Assembly (NCBI GenBank): GCA_964017045.1
Contig: OZ024808.1
Location: forward strand, 17,911,284 to 17,975,283
Length of the DNA: 64,000 bases
Direction: 5' to 3'
DNA from: Omphiscola glabra
Lineage: Eukaryota; Mollusca; Gastropoda; Lymnaeidae
Below, piece by piece: positions 11,441 to 23,449 of the stretch. The position numbers and the translations under genes were made by a program. How positions within the stretch are numbered: the stretch's first letter is position 1; every line of letters begins with the position of its first letter. Under the pieces are notes generated by a model. It ran no database searches and had not been told where the DNA came from. It saw only the letters and a list, made by a program, of their open reading frames with translations.

Positions 11441-12139
11441 GTGGGATGTTTTTGATGGGTGTTAAGTGTACAATATCTTTGTTGACCCTATTGTTAAAGC
11501 CCCCAATAGAAAACACAGCACAGCCCCCCCACCCCCTGAGCTTTGAAATTGTAAAGATGAACTACGACTCTTCACCCCCGGCTTGTTCTTACAGTTACTA
11601 CGCACAGAACCGTAGACGGGAAGTGACGTGATGAAAGGTACGAGGCGGTGTATGGGATTATAATTAGTTGCAGTCTAACCAACAAATGGCCTTGACCTAC
11701 TGAACTTAACACGCTTCATTGCGATGAATTACTCATCATCTCGTCCTCCCTCAGCCCGTCACTGAATGTCTTCTCTTTCCCTCTCTCTTTTCCTCTCCTA
11801 CCCCCCTCTCCCCCCCCCCACACGTTCATCTCCCCTCCACGCATCAGGTAGAGCTACCGATATTGGATATTTTATTTTCTCAATTCTTAAAGTTAACTTT
11901 CTTAACGTTGACAGATTATTTAACGAAAGGAAACAGCCGACCAAACGGAGATGTTAGGGAAAATTATCTTTTCATAAAAAAAAAGAGTTTTGTGGAATAT
12001 TCAAAGTTGAACTTTTTGCTGGAAATTGTAATGGAATGTTTCGGTCTAATTGGTTTATTAGTCACGAGTTTTGTGTGTGTCGGTGTGTCTGTGTGTGTGT
12101 GTGTGTGTGTGGAGGGGATATAAGTAGACATGTGTGGGG

Positions 12140-12435
12140 GTATGAAGTTTGTGGTAGAACCACTGGCGTACCTTTGCTAAATGCCGCCCGGGGCGAACTC
12201 CCAAAGTTGACCCGGCACAGGGTGTCAAAAACTCTAGCTACTGCTACGCCAATGATCTTATTGAAAACGCCCCGAACGCCCTGGTTTAATGGCACCCTTT
12301 TCTGGTGGCGCCCCGCTCTTGTATTTAACTACGACCTGCTAAGAAACCGACCAGCGAGCTCAGTCAAACCTTGCAATATTCCATTGTGTGTTAACCGCCC
12401 CCCCCCTTTTGGTAAATCTCCCACCCCCCAGTGAC
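12140..12435. mobile_element. Possible DNA-transposon remnant
   Basis: This GC-rich patch in AT-rich surroundings is bounded by 'ccactggcgtacc' and 'cccagtgacgctac' and contains 'gccgcccggggcg' and 'ggcgccccgct'. Such termini are common in non-autonomous DNA elements of invertebrates. No target duplication was identified. Confidence 0.3.
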
Positions 12436-12569
12436 GCTACTTTACCCAAGTAACTGGATACGTAGTCACGCGTTGTCTCAAAAGTAAACTTGTCAAAACT
12501 ACGGAGCTGAAAACAATTAAAATATCGTTGGCGTATGTCAAGTACATAAATCATGTCATATGACACAAA

Positions 12570-13420
12570 CTCCTGTGTATCTTCAGTTTATTGTATGACA
12601 TTCTCATCAGTGTCAGTTTATTGTAAGACATTCTCAGTGTCAGTTTATTTGTATGACATTCTCAGTGTCAGTTTTATTGTATGACATTCTCAGTGTCAGT
12701 TTTACTGTATGATATTCTCATTGTCAGTTTATTGTATGACATTCTCATCAGTGTCAGTTTATTGTATGGCATTCTCATCAGTGTCAGTTTATTGTATGAC
12801 ATTCTCATCAGTGTCAGTTTATTGTATGGCATTCTCATCAGTGTCAGTTTATTGTATGGCATTCTCATCAGTGTCAGTTTATTGTATGGCATTCTCATCA
12901 GTGTCAGTTTATTGTATGACATTCTCATCAGTGTCAGTTTATTGTATGACATTCTCATCAGTGTCAGTTTATTGTATGACATTCTCATCAGTGTCAGTTT
13001 ATTGTATGACATTCTCAGTGTCAGTTTTATTGTATGACATTCTCAGTGTCAGTTTATTGTATGACATTCTCATCAGTGTCAGTTTATTGTATGACATTCT
13101 CATCAGTGTCAGTTTATTGTATGACATTCTCATCAGTGTCAGTTTATTGTATGACATTCTCATCAGTGTCAGTTTATTGTATGACATTCTCAGTGTCAGT
13201 TTTATTGTATGACATTCTCAGTGTCAGTTTATTGTATGACATTCTCATCAGTGTCAGTTTATTGTATGACATTCTCATCAGTGTCAGTTTATTGTATGAC
13301 ATTCTCAGTGTCAGTTTATTGTATGACATTTTCAGTGTCAGTTTTATTGTATGACATTCTCAGTGTCAGTTTATTGTATGACATTCTCAGTGTCAGTTTT
13401 ATTGTATGACATTCACACCA
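12570..13420. repeat. Minisatellite, 30-bp unit x about 28
   Basis: Units read 'tcatcagtgtcagtttattg' + 'tatgacattc'. Shorter 24-27-bp versions lacking 'atca' cluster at both edges. A GGC/GAC variant (tatggcattc) occupies units between 12760 and 12900. The unit length is a multiple of 3, so several frames stay open on both strands. None is a gene. Confidence 0.95.
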
Positions 13421-13609
13421 GTTTCATTTCTACTGTAAATAATCATACAAGCTCAAAGCGAGCGAGAAGGAAAAAAGCTGAGAATAAATTATTTCATGTA
13501 AGTTTTGCTTCAAAGGAAAATTTCTTAACGGGCTTTCTAAAGTCATTTAATGTCAACCTTTTAACGACTCTCCCTGTATATATGGACAGTTGATTACCAT
13601 AAGTAGAGA

Positions 13610-14860
13610 TTGTCGGATAGAAAATAGAGTGGGATAGGTAGTGTGGGATAGGAAGTGTCGGATAGAAAGTGTGGGGTAGGAAGTGTGAGGTAGGCAGTGT
13701 GGGGTAGGAAGTGTGAGGTAGGCAGTGTGGGGTAGGAAGTGTGAGGTAGACAGTGTGGGATACAAATTGTGTGGTAGGAAGTGTGAGGTAGGCAATGTGG
13801 GGTAGGGAGTGTGAGGTAGGCAGTGTGGGATAGGAAGTGTGGGATAGGAAGTGTGAGGTAGGCAGTGTGGGGTAGGAAGTGTCGGATAGAAAGTGGGGGG
13901 TAGGAAGTGTGCGATTGATGCAACCAGTGGGGTAGGAAGTGTGAGGTAGGCAATATGGGGTAGGGAGTGTGAGGTAGGCAGTGTGGGATAGGAAGTGTGG
14001 GATAGGAAGTGTGAGGTAGGCAGTGTGGGGTAGGAAGTGTCGGATAGAAAGTGTGGGGTAGGAAGTGTGCGATTGATGGAACCAGTGGGGTAGGGAGTGT
14101 GAGGTAGGCAGTGTGGGATAGGAAGTGTGAGGTAGGCAGTGTGGGGTATGAAGTGTCGGATAGAAAGTGTGGGGTAGGAAGTGTGCGATTGATGAAACCA
14201 GTGGGGTATGAAGTGTGGGATTGATGAAACCAGTGGGGTATTGATGAAACCAGTGGGGTAGGAAGTGTGGGATTGATGAAACCAGTGGGGTAGGAAGTGT
14301 GGGATTGATGAAACCAGTGGGGTAGGAAGTGTGGGATTGATGAAACCAGTGGGGTAGGGAGTGTGAGGTAGGCAGTGTGGGATAGGAAGTGTGAGGTAGG
14401 CAGTGTGGGGTAGGAAATGTCGGATAGAAAGTGTAGGGTAGGAAGTGTGGTATTGATGAAACCAGTGGGGTAGGAAGTGTGAGGTAGGCAATGTGGGGTA
14501 GGAAGTGTGAGGTAGGCAGTGTGGGATACTAAGTGTGGGATAGGAAGTGTGGGGTAGGAAGTGTCGGATAGAAAGAGTGGGGTAGGAAGTGTGGGATTGA
14601 TAAAACCAGTGGGGTAGGAAGTGTGGGATTGATGAAACCAGTGGGGTAGGGAGTGTGAGGTAGGCAGTGTGGGATAGGAAGTGTCGGATAGAAAGTGTCG
14701 GATAGAAAGTGTGGGGTAAGAAGTGTGGGATTGATGAAACCATTGGGGTAGGGAGTGTGAGGTAGGCAGTGTGGGATAGGAAGTGTCGGATAGAAAGTGT
14801 CGGATAGAAAGTGTGGGGTAGGAAGTGTGGGATTGATGAAACCAGTGGGGTAGGAAGGTG
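13610..14860. repeat. Minisatellite, 14-bp unit with higher-order structure
   Basis: About 88 units of the type GTGTGGGATAGGAA, with variants gaggtaggca, cggatagaaa and ggattgatgaaacca. The variants recur in blocks of about 120-200 bp, so the array has a higher-order pattern. Two overlapping minus-strand frames of over 430 codons run through it only because 14-mers rarely give a stop in this composition. Confidence 0.93.
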
Positions 14861-14867
14861 CATGGTG

Positions 14868-15005
14868 GAGGAGGCGCAGCGAGTGACACTTTTTTCTGTA
14901 CACCAAGGGGTGGCTTTTTCTGCCGATTACATAGTGTTTCTTTTTGTTGGTAAAAAATATTGGCCCGCCCCTTACCCTACTAGCTACGCCACTGGGTGTA
15001 ACCTT
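14868..15005. mobile_element. Possible DNA-transposon terminus
   Basis: The right edge reads 'ctagctacgccactggg', reverse complement CCCAGTGGCGTAGCTAG, a terminus type typical of non-autonomous DNA elements, followed inward by 'ggggcgggcc'. The left end is lost in the 14-bp array. Confidence 0.35.
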
Positions 15006-15740
15006 ATAAAACGACGTCATTAAAAAAAATGCTAATCACCACGCTATCACTATCAATTGACCGAGCAAATGTTAACATTTTTTTTAGTGTTGAAAATCGT
15101 GAAGATCTGTTGTTGTCTGTAGAAATATTTACTCTGCTGTCCTAATTCTAGCTTATCATTCCTTCATTGTTTTATACTCCCTAGATTATCCAATTAATAC
15201 ATCTAGGGATAAGCTCTAGAGTTAAATGTCGGTCTCAACAGATCCCTGCTTCAGGTTACCCGCCCCGCCCCACTCTCTCACGCACACACGGAGCCACTAA
15301 TCTGCTCCATTCACTGCTAATTAGCCGTGCCCTTGCATTCTCGCACGCCCAATTTCTCATGAATAAATCCCTGAATTTACTCACCCACACCTCCGTCTCG
15401 CTTGCCGGTTTGGGGAGCCTGTATTTCTTTTTTTTTTTTTTTTTTTTTTGTAACGTCTAAATAGTCGTTAGGCTTGAGAAGTTACAGTTGCCAGATATTT
15501 TTAGTTGTTTAGGGCAGGAAATTAAGCTCAGCTAATTTCCCGCGCAAAGTGTTGGGCACCGTGACTCAGTGTTACGTGTTCTTGAATGTCGTCTGCAGTG
15601 GTCTAGTCTGAGAGTGAAACATTGTAACTAATGAAAATAAGGATACTGTCTCGAAAAGTCCAGCTTTCAAAAGTAAAAGAACCGACACAGGAAAAGTCCA
15701 TTAGACATTGACAGTTACCAGGGCTATTTAAAACATTGAA
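15006..15740. other. Non-coding, no gene recognised
   Basis: Unique-looking AT-rich sequence with a T(20+) homopolymer near 15428. No gene or array is visible. Confidence 0.4.
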
Positions 15741-15744
15741 AGAT

Positions 15745-15840
15745 CATTCCGTGCATCAGCATTGGCAGATCATTCAGTACATCAGCATTGACAGATCATT
15801 CAGAACATCAACATTGACAGATCATTCAGTACATATAGCA
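15745..15840. repeat. Tandem repeat, about 26 bp x4
   Basis: Four copies of 'acatcagcattgacagatca' + 'ttcagt'. Confidence 0.8.
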
Positions 15841-15899
15841 GCAGTAACCTTGAATGATATGTTTTCAATTACGTCTCCAATCTCCAAATTCATGTATGA

Positions 15900-16078
15900 C
15901 ATAGGATAGATCCCACCCAGTGGGTTATGTGTTACCAGTGGGTTATCTGTGACATGGGATAATCCCACCCAGTGGGTTATGTGTGACATGGGATAGATCC
16001 CACCCAGTGGGTTTTGTGTGACATGGGATAGATCCCACCCAGTGGGTTAAGTTTGACATGGGATAGATCCCACCCAAT
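15900..16078. repeat. Tandem repeat, about 37-40 bp x4-5
   Basis: The unit 'gacatgggatagatcccacc' + 'cagtgggtta.gtgt' is repeated. 'GGGATAGATCCC' is a short palindrome inside each unit. Decayed copies with 'cacccaatgg' continue to about 16200. Confidence 0.8.
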
Positions 16079-16259
16079 GGGGGTTGCATTTGATAAGACT
16101 ATAGCCCACCCAATGGAGGCTGCATCTGTTGTTTATGGTGTACATAACTCACCCTACGAGGAGTTGATTGTGTTGTCTGTAGCTCACCCAGTGGAATTTG
16201 TTTATGTAGCCGTGCCGACATATTTAAGAATCTGCCATGCTAACTACGGGAGGTTAATG

Positions 16260-17040
16260 TTATTGGATTTGATATAAACCAGGCCCAAAATTGAGGTCAA
16301 GTTTGGAGTTTGTGCAGACATGATGTGACGACGCGTCCACGTGACACTGGTCCAAGTGATAACATGCCTACCCACATCGCCGCTCAAGCTATTTCACTTT
16401 CACTTTGCCTCGACTCTTACTGACGTATATGTCTCACGGTCATTAACCGTCTTTTCATGTGCTGAGGATGAAAGTGTAACAATTAGAATCTAATGCACAG
16501 CTCAATATGCAGCTGTCCTCACTTTTAATTTACCTTTCTGTGACGGGGGAAATAACTCATCCTTGGCGCCTTGAGTTGTGTGTGCAACTCACCCTTGAGT
16601 TGTGAGTGCAACTCACCCCCACCCTCCTTTTCCGCAAACTAGGTACGTCACTCACCCCCTAGCACTCTCTTTTCTACCATCCAGATGTGGCATATCCTTC
16701 CATCCTATCATCCAGGTGTGACACATCCTTCCATTCTATCATCCAGGTGAGACACATCCTTCAAGTCTCAGCTAAATAATTGAAACTGCCAGAAAATAAA
16801 TTTACTATAAAATATAGGATAAAGTTTTCTTTTATAACTCTGCTGCCCCCCACCTCCCCCTCCCTCATACGTATGTACAGTGTCCATATTTTTACTACAT
16901 AATAATTGTTCTATTTTTACATCAGCTGCCGTAGGCATTTTCACGACAGTTGTATCTTTTTATCAACTGATTGTATTCTCTCTACTTCACCCCCTCCACC
17001 CCCTTTTCTCTCCTCCCTCATGACTTGCCTCTAGACAAGC
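16260..17040. other. Non-coding, minor repeats only
   Basis: A short repeat of 'ccatcatccaggtgtgacacatcctt' type occurs at 16675-16770 (3 copies). No gene is visible. Confidence 0.4.
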
Positions 17041-17046
17041 GAATCC

Positions 17047-17345
17047 GGAAATTAGTACGAAATCAACTTGTACGATAGAATGTTGTTCGAACGAAAGTTG
17101 GTTAGAACGGAAGTCGGTTAGAACGAAAGTTGGTTAGAACGAAAGTTGGTTAGAACGGAAGTCGGTTAGAACGAAAGTTGGTTAGAACGGAAGTTGGTTA
17201 GAACGAAAGTTGGTTAGAACGGAAGTCGGTTAGAACGGAAGTCGGTTAGAACGGAAGTTGGTTAGAACGGAAGTCGGTTAGAACGAAAGTCGGTTAGAAC
17301 GGAAGTCGGTTAGAACGACAGTTGGTTTGAGCGGAAGTAGGTTTG
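17047..17345. repeat. Minisatellite, 16-bp unit
   Basis: About 17 copies of GTTAGAACGGAAGTTG (variants aagtcg and gaaagttg). It starts with 'tccggaaattagtacga', resembling the end of the palindromic element at 8775. The 16-bp unit (AAGTTGGTTAGAACGG in the other register) resembles that element's AAATTTGATCGAACGG unit. It may be an expanded terminal repeat of a related element. Confidence 0.88.
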
Positions 17346-17360
17346 AAAAGAAAGTTGGCT

Positions 17361-17540
17361 AGACGTCAGTTCACACGATCAAATGTCGCGTCACATTGTT
17401 GCATGAGCGCACTATTTTGGGCGTGGTTTATTTTGGGGGGGGGGGATTGGATCAACCAGTCATTTGAAAGCGGTGACAAGGCTCCGTACACGAATTGCAT
17501 CAAAATGCTTGAAGGAAAATTTGATCGTGTGAACCGACCC
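17361..17540. mobile_element. Short DNA element with inverted termini, about 180 bp
   Basis: Left GTCAGTTCACACGATCAAAT (17365-17384) pairs with right ATTTGATCGTGTGAACCGAC (17519-17538), 19 of 20 positions. The interior is non-coding with a G(10) run. Best read as a MITE; the superfamily is not resolved. Confidence 0.7.
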
Positions 17541-17756
17541 TAAGGGAAGAATTGGAACCAATGACCTATTTTCCGACTCGATCCACTCCGAGCTCCGGCA
17601 AAATTAAAAAGGTGACAGGGAGCGTTGGGGGTTGGTGGGAGGGGGTGTGTGGGGGGGGGCGCTTAGTGCTAAAAGAAATGAGTTTATTTTTGCGACTTAT
17701 CCATCTTGTTAACCAGGTTTGGAACATATACCAGCAAGAAGCAGGTAGATGAGGTA

Positions 17757-18235
17757 GTGAAACAGCTGTAGAAGAGTGGGGCAACAAGTAGAAGAGTGGG
17801 GCAACAAGTAGAAGAGTGGGGCAACAAGTAGAAGAGTGGGGCAACAAATAGAAAAGTGGGGCAACAAGTAGAAGAGTGGGGCAACAAGTAGAAGAGTGGG
17901 GCAACAAGTAGAAGAGTGGGGCAACAAGAAGAAGAGTGGGGCAACAAGTAGAAGAGTGGGGCAACAAGTAGAAGAGTGGGGCAACAAGTAGAAGAGTGGG
18001 GCAACAAGTAGAAGAGTGGGGAAACATAATTGGAAGAAACGTGGGGCAACATCGCAAGTAGAAGAGTGGGACAGCAAGTAGAAGAGTGGGGCAACAAGTA
18101 GAAGAGTGGGGCAACAAGTAGAAGAGTGGGGCAACAAGTAGAAGAGTGGGGCAACAAGTAGAAGAGTGGGGAAACATAATTGGAAGAAACGTGGGGCAAC
18201 ATCGCAAGTAGAAGAGTGGGACAGCATAACTCGTA
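17757..18235. repeat. Minisatellite, 20-bp unit with higher-order copy
   Basis: About 22 copies of GTAGAAGAGTGGGGCAACAA. The aberrant block 'gaaacataattggaagaaac' + 'gtggggcaacatcgcaa' occurs at about 18020 and again at about 18170, showing that a multi-unit block was duplicated. Confidence 0.94.
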
Positions 18236-18490
18236 GAAGAGTTGGGCAACTGGCTACAGAGCTGGTAAAAGAGTGGGGGCAGCACAGCTGGTAAAAGAAT
18301 GGTGCAGCATAACTGGTAGAAGAGTTGGGCAACATTGCAGGTAAAAGAGTAGGACAGCATAACTAGTAGACGAGTGGGGAAACTGGCTACAGAGCTGGTA
18401 AAAGAGTGGGGCAGCACAGCTGGTAAAAGAATGGGGGCACGTAGCTGTGGAAAAATTGGGCCAAAAATAGCTGGTAGAAGAATGGGGAAT
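18236..18490. repeat. Decayed flank of the 20-bp array
   Basis: Diverged 'ctggtaaaagagtggggcag' units continue the preceding array with increasing substitution. Confidence 0.65.
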
Positions 18491-19619
18491 AAATTTAAGA
18501 AACTAAAAAGTACAAATTATACTTTTAAAACATTTTTTTTTAAAATCAATTTATTAACAAATTTTGGAACTCGGCGTAGCAAGAACTATTCCCAGCTCCG
18601 GCTCTGCTCAAACTCGGGGCAAAAAGAGCTCCTGAGCTCCGAACTCCAGCACCGTGCTTTGCTCCAAAGCCTTGGTTTTAAAATAACTTGGTACGCTATT
18701 AATTGGCGTACCGAATGGCTGGTTTGTTAAGATGATGAACATGTTACCAACCCCCCCAACCAACCCCCCCCCCCCCCTTATACCTTTGTTTTAATGCCCA
18801 AGCAAAGGCTACCTCCCGCAAACAGAGCCAATTATCTGATTGTGGCCACCGTGCTGTGATTTGTGAAAGAGTTGTTTGGCTGCAGTGCCGTTTTGGCTTC
18901 TCATTAGACCTATTATCTGGCAGGAAGTGATAAGATTCGTCATACAAATTCCTACGCCCAAGTTGCCAGATGGGCTGAGCTGGCGTTTACATAATAACCC
19001 TTACAGCTAACATCTGAGATTCGCCGCTTTTTATTAGATTTTTTCCCTCCTCCATCTTAATGTATGCCCAAATGTAACAATAATTTAATAATTGTACTCT
19101 AGAGTAGCAATTTTGTTAAAAATTTAAACAACTTCTTACAGAACTAACAATCTTCTTATAGGTCTAACAATTAATGATAGTGGTAACAACTGATCGCATG
19201 TTGTGTTCTTGTTATTAAAATGTAATTGGTGTCTCGTACAAAAAAAAAATGTTGTTGTTTAGAATCCCGGTTTCATTAGTTTAAACGTTGAATTTATGCC
19301 ACAAAACAACCAAAAATACAAAGAAACAAACAAAAAATACAAATAAAATAGCATTGGCGCTGAACAATAATGTAATACATCTTCTTGTCAGATGTGAGTA
19401 TCATAGCAATGTTGCAGTCATGCTGTTAATGAATTTACTATAACAATGTTATAGTTATGGCGTGTGATGTTAAGGGGCGTGGTTACCCACAGATAATTTA
19501 TGCAGCGGCCGATATAAAATCCAGAAAATGATAAGTTGGATCGGGAAGGGGGGGGGGGAAGATATTAGGAAGATAATATAGTGGGTGATCTACCAAGTAT
19601 TTTTTAGACTCGGCGTAAA

Positions 19620-20180
19620 GAAGGATGGAGGTGTGTTGTCTCGCCACGCAGTGAGGCGCCCAACGAGTAGCTACGACCGAGACAAGGGTGGGGGCGTGCT
19701 GTCTCCCCGAGCAATAAGGCGCCCAACGAGTAGCTACGGCCGAGACAAGGGTGGGGGCGTGCTGTCTCCCCGAGCAATAAGGCGCCCAACGAGTAGCTAC
19801 GGCCGAGACAAGGGTGGGGGCGTGCTGTCTCCCCGAGCAATAAGGCGCCCAACGAGCAGCTACGGCCGAGACAAGGATGGGCGTGCTGTCTCCCCGAGCA
19901 ATAAGGCGCCCAACGAGCAGCTACGGCCGAGACAAGGGTGGGCGTGCTGTCTCCCCAAGCAATAGGGCGCCCAACGAGTAGCTACGGCTGAGACAAGGGT
20001 GGGGGCGTGCTGTCTCCCCAAGCAATAGGGCGCCCAACAAGTAGCTACGGCCGATACAAGGGTGGGGGCGTGCTGTCTCCCGGAGCAATAGGGCGCCCAA
20101 CAAGTGGCTACGGCCGAGACAAGGGTGGGGCATGCTGTCTCCCCGAGAAATAGGGCGCCCAACAAGTAGCTACGGCCGAG
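19620..20180. repeat. Minisatellite, about 61-64-bp unit x9
   Basis: The unit carries 'gtgctgtctccccgagcaat' + 'aaggcgcccaacgagtagct' + 'acggccgagacaagggtggg'. It is GC-rich against AT-rich flanks. Both strands stay open by chance of unit length and composition. Confidence 0.95.
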
Positions 20181-20370
20181 ACTCTAACTTTGAGTGCAGG
20201 GTGTTGTTTAATTTTACATATGTAAGCGGCACGCGGGTGTTCTATTAGCTCCTGCGCCCTGATATCTTATAAACGTCAAGGCTGCTCAGTGTATCTTATA
20301 TAGCCACGATGAATAATTAATGATGACGTATGTGTGTCAGATATCCTAATACTCGAGATTACGAATGGGC

Positions 20371-20795
20371 GACTTACGGCCCGTGGGCCACATGCGGTCC
20401 GCTGAAACGTTTAATCCGGCCCGCAAGACGTTCCGTGGGGAGTTAATTAATGCTTTCTTCAAAATGTAAAAACCATGAATGATTCAATGTAAAGGCTTAG
20501 CAAAATTAATAATCCCTGTGTAAAATTGTCAAACTGTAGTAATAAGTAAAATTGTCAAACTGTAGTAATAAGTAAAATTGTCAAACTGTAGTAATACAAA
20601 AAACCCCACCTACAAGTTCTTAAGAACTAAATAAGGAAAGAACTTTCGGGGCCCATCTTCAATGACGTATATTAAAATTAGAACTCATATATTGCTAGAG
20701 AATTTACGATGCGGCCGAATCAACACCAAAACAAAAAAACAAACTATCCATTCGACCCTCATCACAAAAAGTTTGACCATCTCGGCTCTAGATGT
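20371..20795. mobile_element. hAT-like non-autonomous element, probable
   Basis: The left part reads 'gggcgacttacggcccgtgg' + 'gccacatgcggtccgctg', a sequence type common at hAT-derived termini. The right part, read on the minus strand, is AGAGCCGAGATGGTCAAAC, also hAT-like. An internal 25-bp x3 repeat (gtaaaattgtcaaactgtag) lies at 20510-20600. Ends are approximate and no target duplication was confirmed. Confidence 0.45.
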
Positions 20796-20935
20796 TTAGG
20801 AACTCTGCCAGCGTGTGTAACAGATAGCGTCATTCTGTGTAGTGTCTAGTGATAACATTCATGAAGCTGTCACGACTCAAAACTTGGATTGTTCCGAAGC
20901 AATTGTTGTTGAATTTTTAATTATTTTGTGTGTGT

Positions 20936-20985
20936 TTTTTTTTTTTTTTTTTTTTAGTGGTCGGGGGGGGGGGGGGGGGGGTGGG
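20936..20985. repeat. Compound homopolymer T(20+) then G(18)
   Basis: A run of T is followed after 'agtggtc' by a run of about 18 G. Lengths of such runs are unreliable in assemblies. Confidence 0.8.
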
Positions 20986-21717
20986 TTACGTGACTCTAAG
21001 CAACTGGTTCGATTACTGTGAATAATATTTACATTTTTAAATTGAAAGATGGTACGAAAAAGATGTTAAATATGACAACTTAAAAACCCCCTCAAATGTC
21101 TGCACTAAAGTAACCTCGGATATATTTGCAAGCATGTTTTTTTTTGTTTGGGGGGGGGGGGAAAGAGAATGACAGTTGATTTACTCCGTGATCCGTGGGC
21201 AGCATCATTTATCCTATATCTATTCATTCCATGTCCGTGCTCATCTATTTACCTACATGCTACGTACACGTTCTCCTCCATGACACCTTACGTGGCCCCG
21301 TTTACTTGTGGATAGACACCCGCTCGACGCACACGTTAACGCAATACTCAATGCGCGTAATTTTAGGCTGTCTAGGAAAGAAAAAAAAAACCTGGCTTCT
21401 TTAAATAGAGGTCAAGTGGGTCTCGAACAGCCTGTTTAAATTTAACAACATATGTAGTGTACCTCAAACAGACTGTTATATTCAACAACAGGTCAAGTGG
21501 GGGGCCAAGTGTGCGCCTCAAATAGTCTGTTCAATTCAACAACACTCGTAAGTGTGTCACAGAACATGAAGGCGACATATTTTTATTAGACTTTGCGATT
21601 GTTTCTTTAAAAACTCAAATGCGCTCTATCAAGTTTTTCCTTCTTCTTCTTCCCCCCCCCCCCCTTGTGTCAAACTTTTGAAAGGAGTGGTGTTTTGAAA
21701 TATTTTATTGCCGGGGG

Positions 21718-21790
21718 TCAACAACCTACGGCACGCGTGCTAGACTTGGCACGCTAGAGCAATGTTCAATGGCACGCGGAAGACTTGCGT
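21718..21790. mobile_element. hAT-like terminus fragment
   Basis: 'gggggtcaacaacctacggc' + 'acgcgtgctagacttggcacgc' is typical of the end of hAT-derived repeats. It runs directly into the following 20-bp array, which replaces the rest of the element. Confidence 0.4.
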
Positions 21791-21965
21791 GTCTTGATGT
21801 ATTGATTTCTGTCTTGATGTATTGATTTCTGTCTTGATGTATTGATTTCTGTCTTGATGTATTGATTTCTGTCTTGATGTATTGATTTCTGTCTTAATGT
21901 ATTGATTTCTGTCTTAATGTATTGATTTCTGTCTTGATGTATTGAGTTCTGTTTTGATGCAGTGA
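21791..21965. repeat. Minisatellite, 20-bp unit x8
   Basis: TTGATGTATTGATTTCTGTC repeated, with a TTAATG variant in two units. Confidence 0.92.
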
Positions 21966-22005
21966 ACTATTTGGGCATTTAAAATGACACGTCTGATGTC
22001 TCGTA

Positions 22006-22160
22006 TCCGGAAATTTGATCGAAAGAAATTTCGTCGACGGAAAATTGATCGACTGAAATTTGGTCGAATCTTTTTTTTTTTAGTTTACACGTTAAAATTT
22101 TGCGTCAAATTTCTTTTTGAACGCATTATTTTGTTTTAGTGTATAGTGTAGTGCGTTAAT
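22006..22160. mobile_element. Half copy of the 8.77-kb palindromic element
   Basis: It opens with TATCCGGAAATTTGATCGAA and follows the left arm of 8775-9064 through 'cgtcgacgg', 'gtcgaatctttt' and 'ctttttgaacgcatta', then departs near the palindrome centre. The second arm is absent. Confidence 0.8.
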
Positions 22161-22669
22161 CTAACGTCCAAGCTATCAACTCTTCAATGTCAATAAAAGG
22201 AGACTTTATAGAGCCTCCCAACTATCGTCTGCCACCATTCTTCTCCATTTCTCACCGGGAGGGTCGTGTTTGTTAGCCCCCTAGAAAGCCGGCCCCTTCC
22301 TAGTTGGTCACCTTAATTTAACCACGTGCCATCATTGTAGCTAATGGCCTCTAAGCTGTCTGACAAATACACCGGTTACCGCCATGTGGGGGAGACACAC
22401 ACACTGAGCAAACTGCACCCCGAATAGCAGCTGGACTATTGGCATGCCATCAAGGGCGGAAAGGGTGGGGGTGGCAGCTTTTACTCAGTGACACTCACAC
22501 AAAAGTAGTTTTGTTGTAAATACATTTATGTTAATGCACAAAATATACCATTATGTTTCATCAGAACCGTATCTGTGCTTTTGGAGGCCCCCCTGCCCTT
22601 TTCGATTTTTGTGCCCCCCCCCCCCAATGCATTAAAAGTTTCTAGTATAATTTTTGTTCCACATTACAT

Positions 22670-22865
22670 CTTTTGGCCCCTTTAATATCCTAGGCCCCTT
22701 CAATATCCTAGGCCCCTTCAATATTCTGGACACGTTCATTATCCTAGGCCCGTTCAATATCTTAGGCCCCTTCAATATCCTAGGCCCCTTCAATATCCTA
22801 GGCCCCTTCAATATCCTAGGCCCCTTCAATATCCTAGGCCCCTTCAATACCCTAGGCCCGTTACA
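22670..22865. repeat. Minisatellite, 18-bp unit x10
   Basis: AGGCCCCTTCAATATCCT repeated; variants lie at the left edge. A two-copy 'acaaaatacaactatctcca' repeat follows at 22895-22980. Confidence 0.92.
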
Positions 22866-23109
22866 GGGCCCGCGCTACGGCCCTGTGTTTCATCCATACA
22901 AAATACAACTATCTCCAATGCCAAGACGACTTAGCTATACAAAATACAACTATCTCCAATGCCAAGACGACTTAACTATGAAATATGCTACGTGAGCGTG
23001 TTCAGATAGCATACGCATTGAACACATAAGTATGCTAGATGCCATAGTAACACCATAATCATCACCCACCCACCCCCTCCCAATGGCTCACTTGGAGCCT
23101 CAACTGTAA

Positions 23110-23145
23110 AGACATAACAAAAAAAAAAAAAAAAAAAAATAAAAA
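23110..23145. repeat. Poly(A) run
   Basis: A(20) interrupted once. It could be the tail of an unrecognised retroelement, but no body is seen. Confidence 0.5.
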
Positions 23146-23449
23146 CGGGTATTATTGCTGGTAAATTGACTCATTACTTCCTATGGGTGACATTTACAAC
23201 GTTCATTCCCACCGCTGCAGTGATCTAGACATAATGTGTGCCCGACGTTGTGTCACAGATACACGGGGTTAGAGGATATATACTCACTGTGGATGGTTGG
23301 GTAGTCGATAAACGGATGCACTGGTGTAATAGCAATGTTTTCCTTTTTCATCCTATTTGGATTACAAGTGTCTGCAGTTGTAGCGTCGGTTAGATATTGA
23401 AGATATTATTTTCAATGATCCATCTGTGAGGACATCACCTGAGCAAATG

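Noticed and set aside
12570..13420. CRISPR-like array (30-bp direct repeats)
   Set aside because: Units are directly abutting with no unique spacers, and the context is animal DNA. It is a minisatellite.
13553..14889. Two overlapping minus-strand open frames of over 430 codons rich in HFLPHT/PTLPTP
   Set aside because: They are two frames of the same 14-bp minisatellite. Composition and periodicity explain the absence of stops, and there is no non-repetitive coding sequence.
17566..18417. Minus-strand frames of 172-283 codons rich in LLPHSSTC
   Set aside because: Three frames of the 20-bp array are open together, the mark of a repeat and not a gene.
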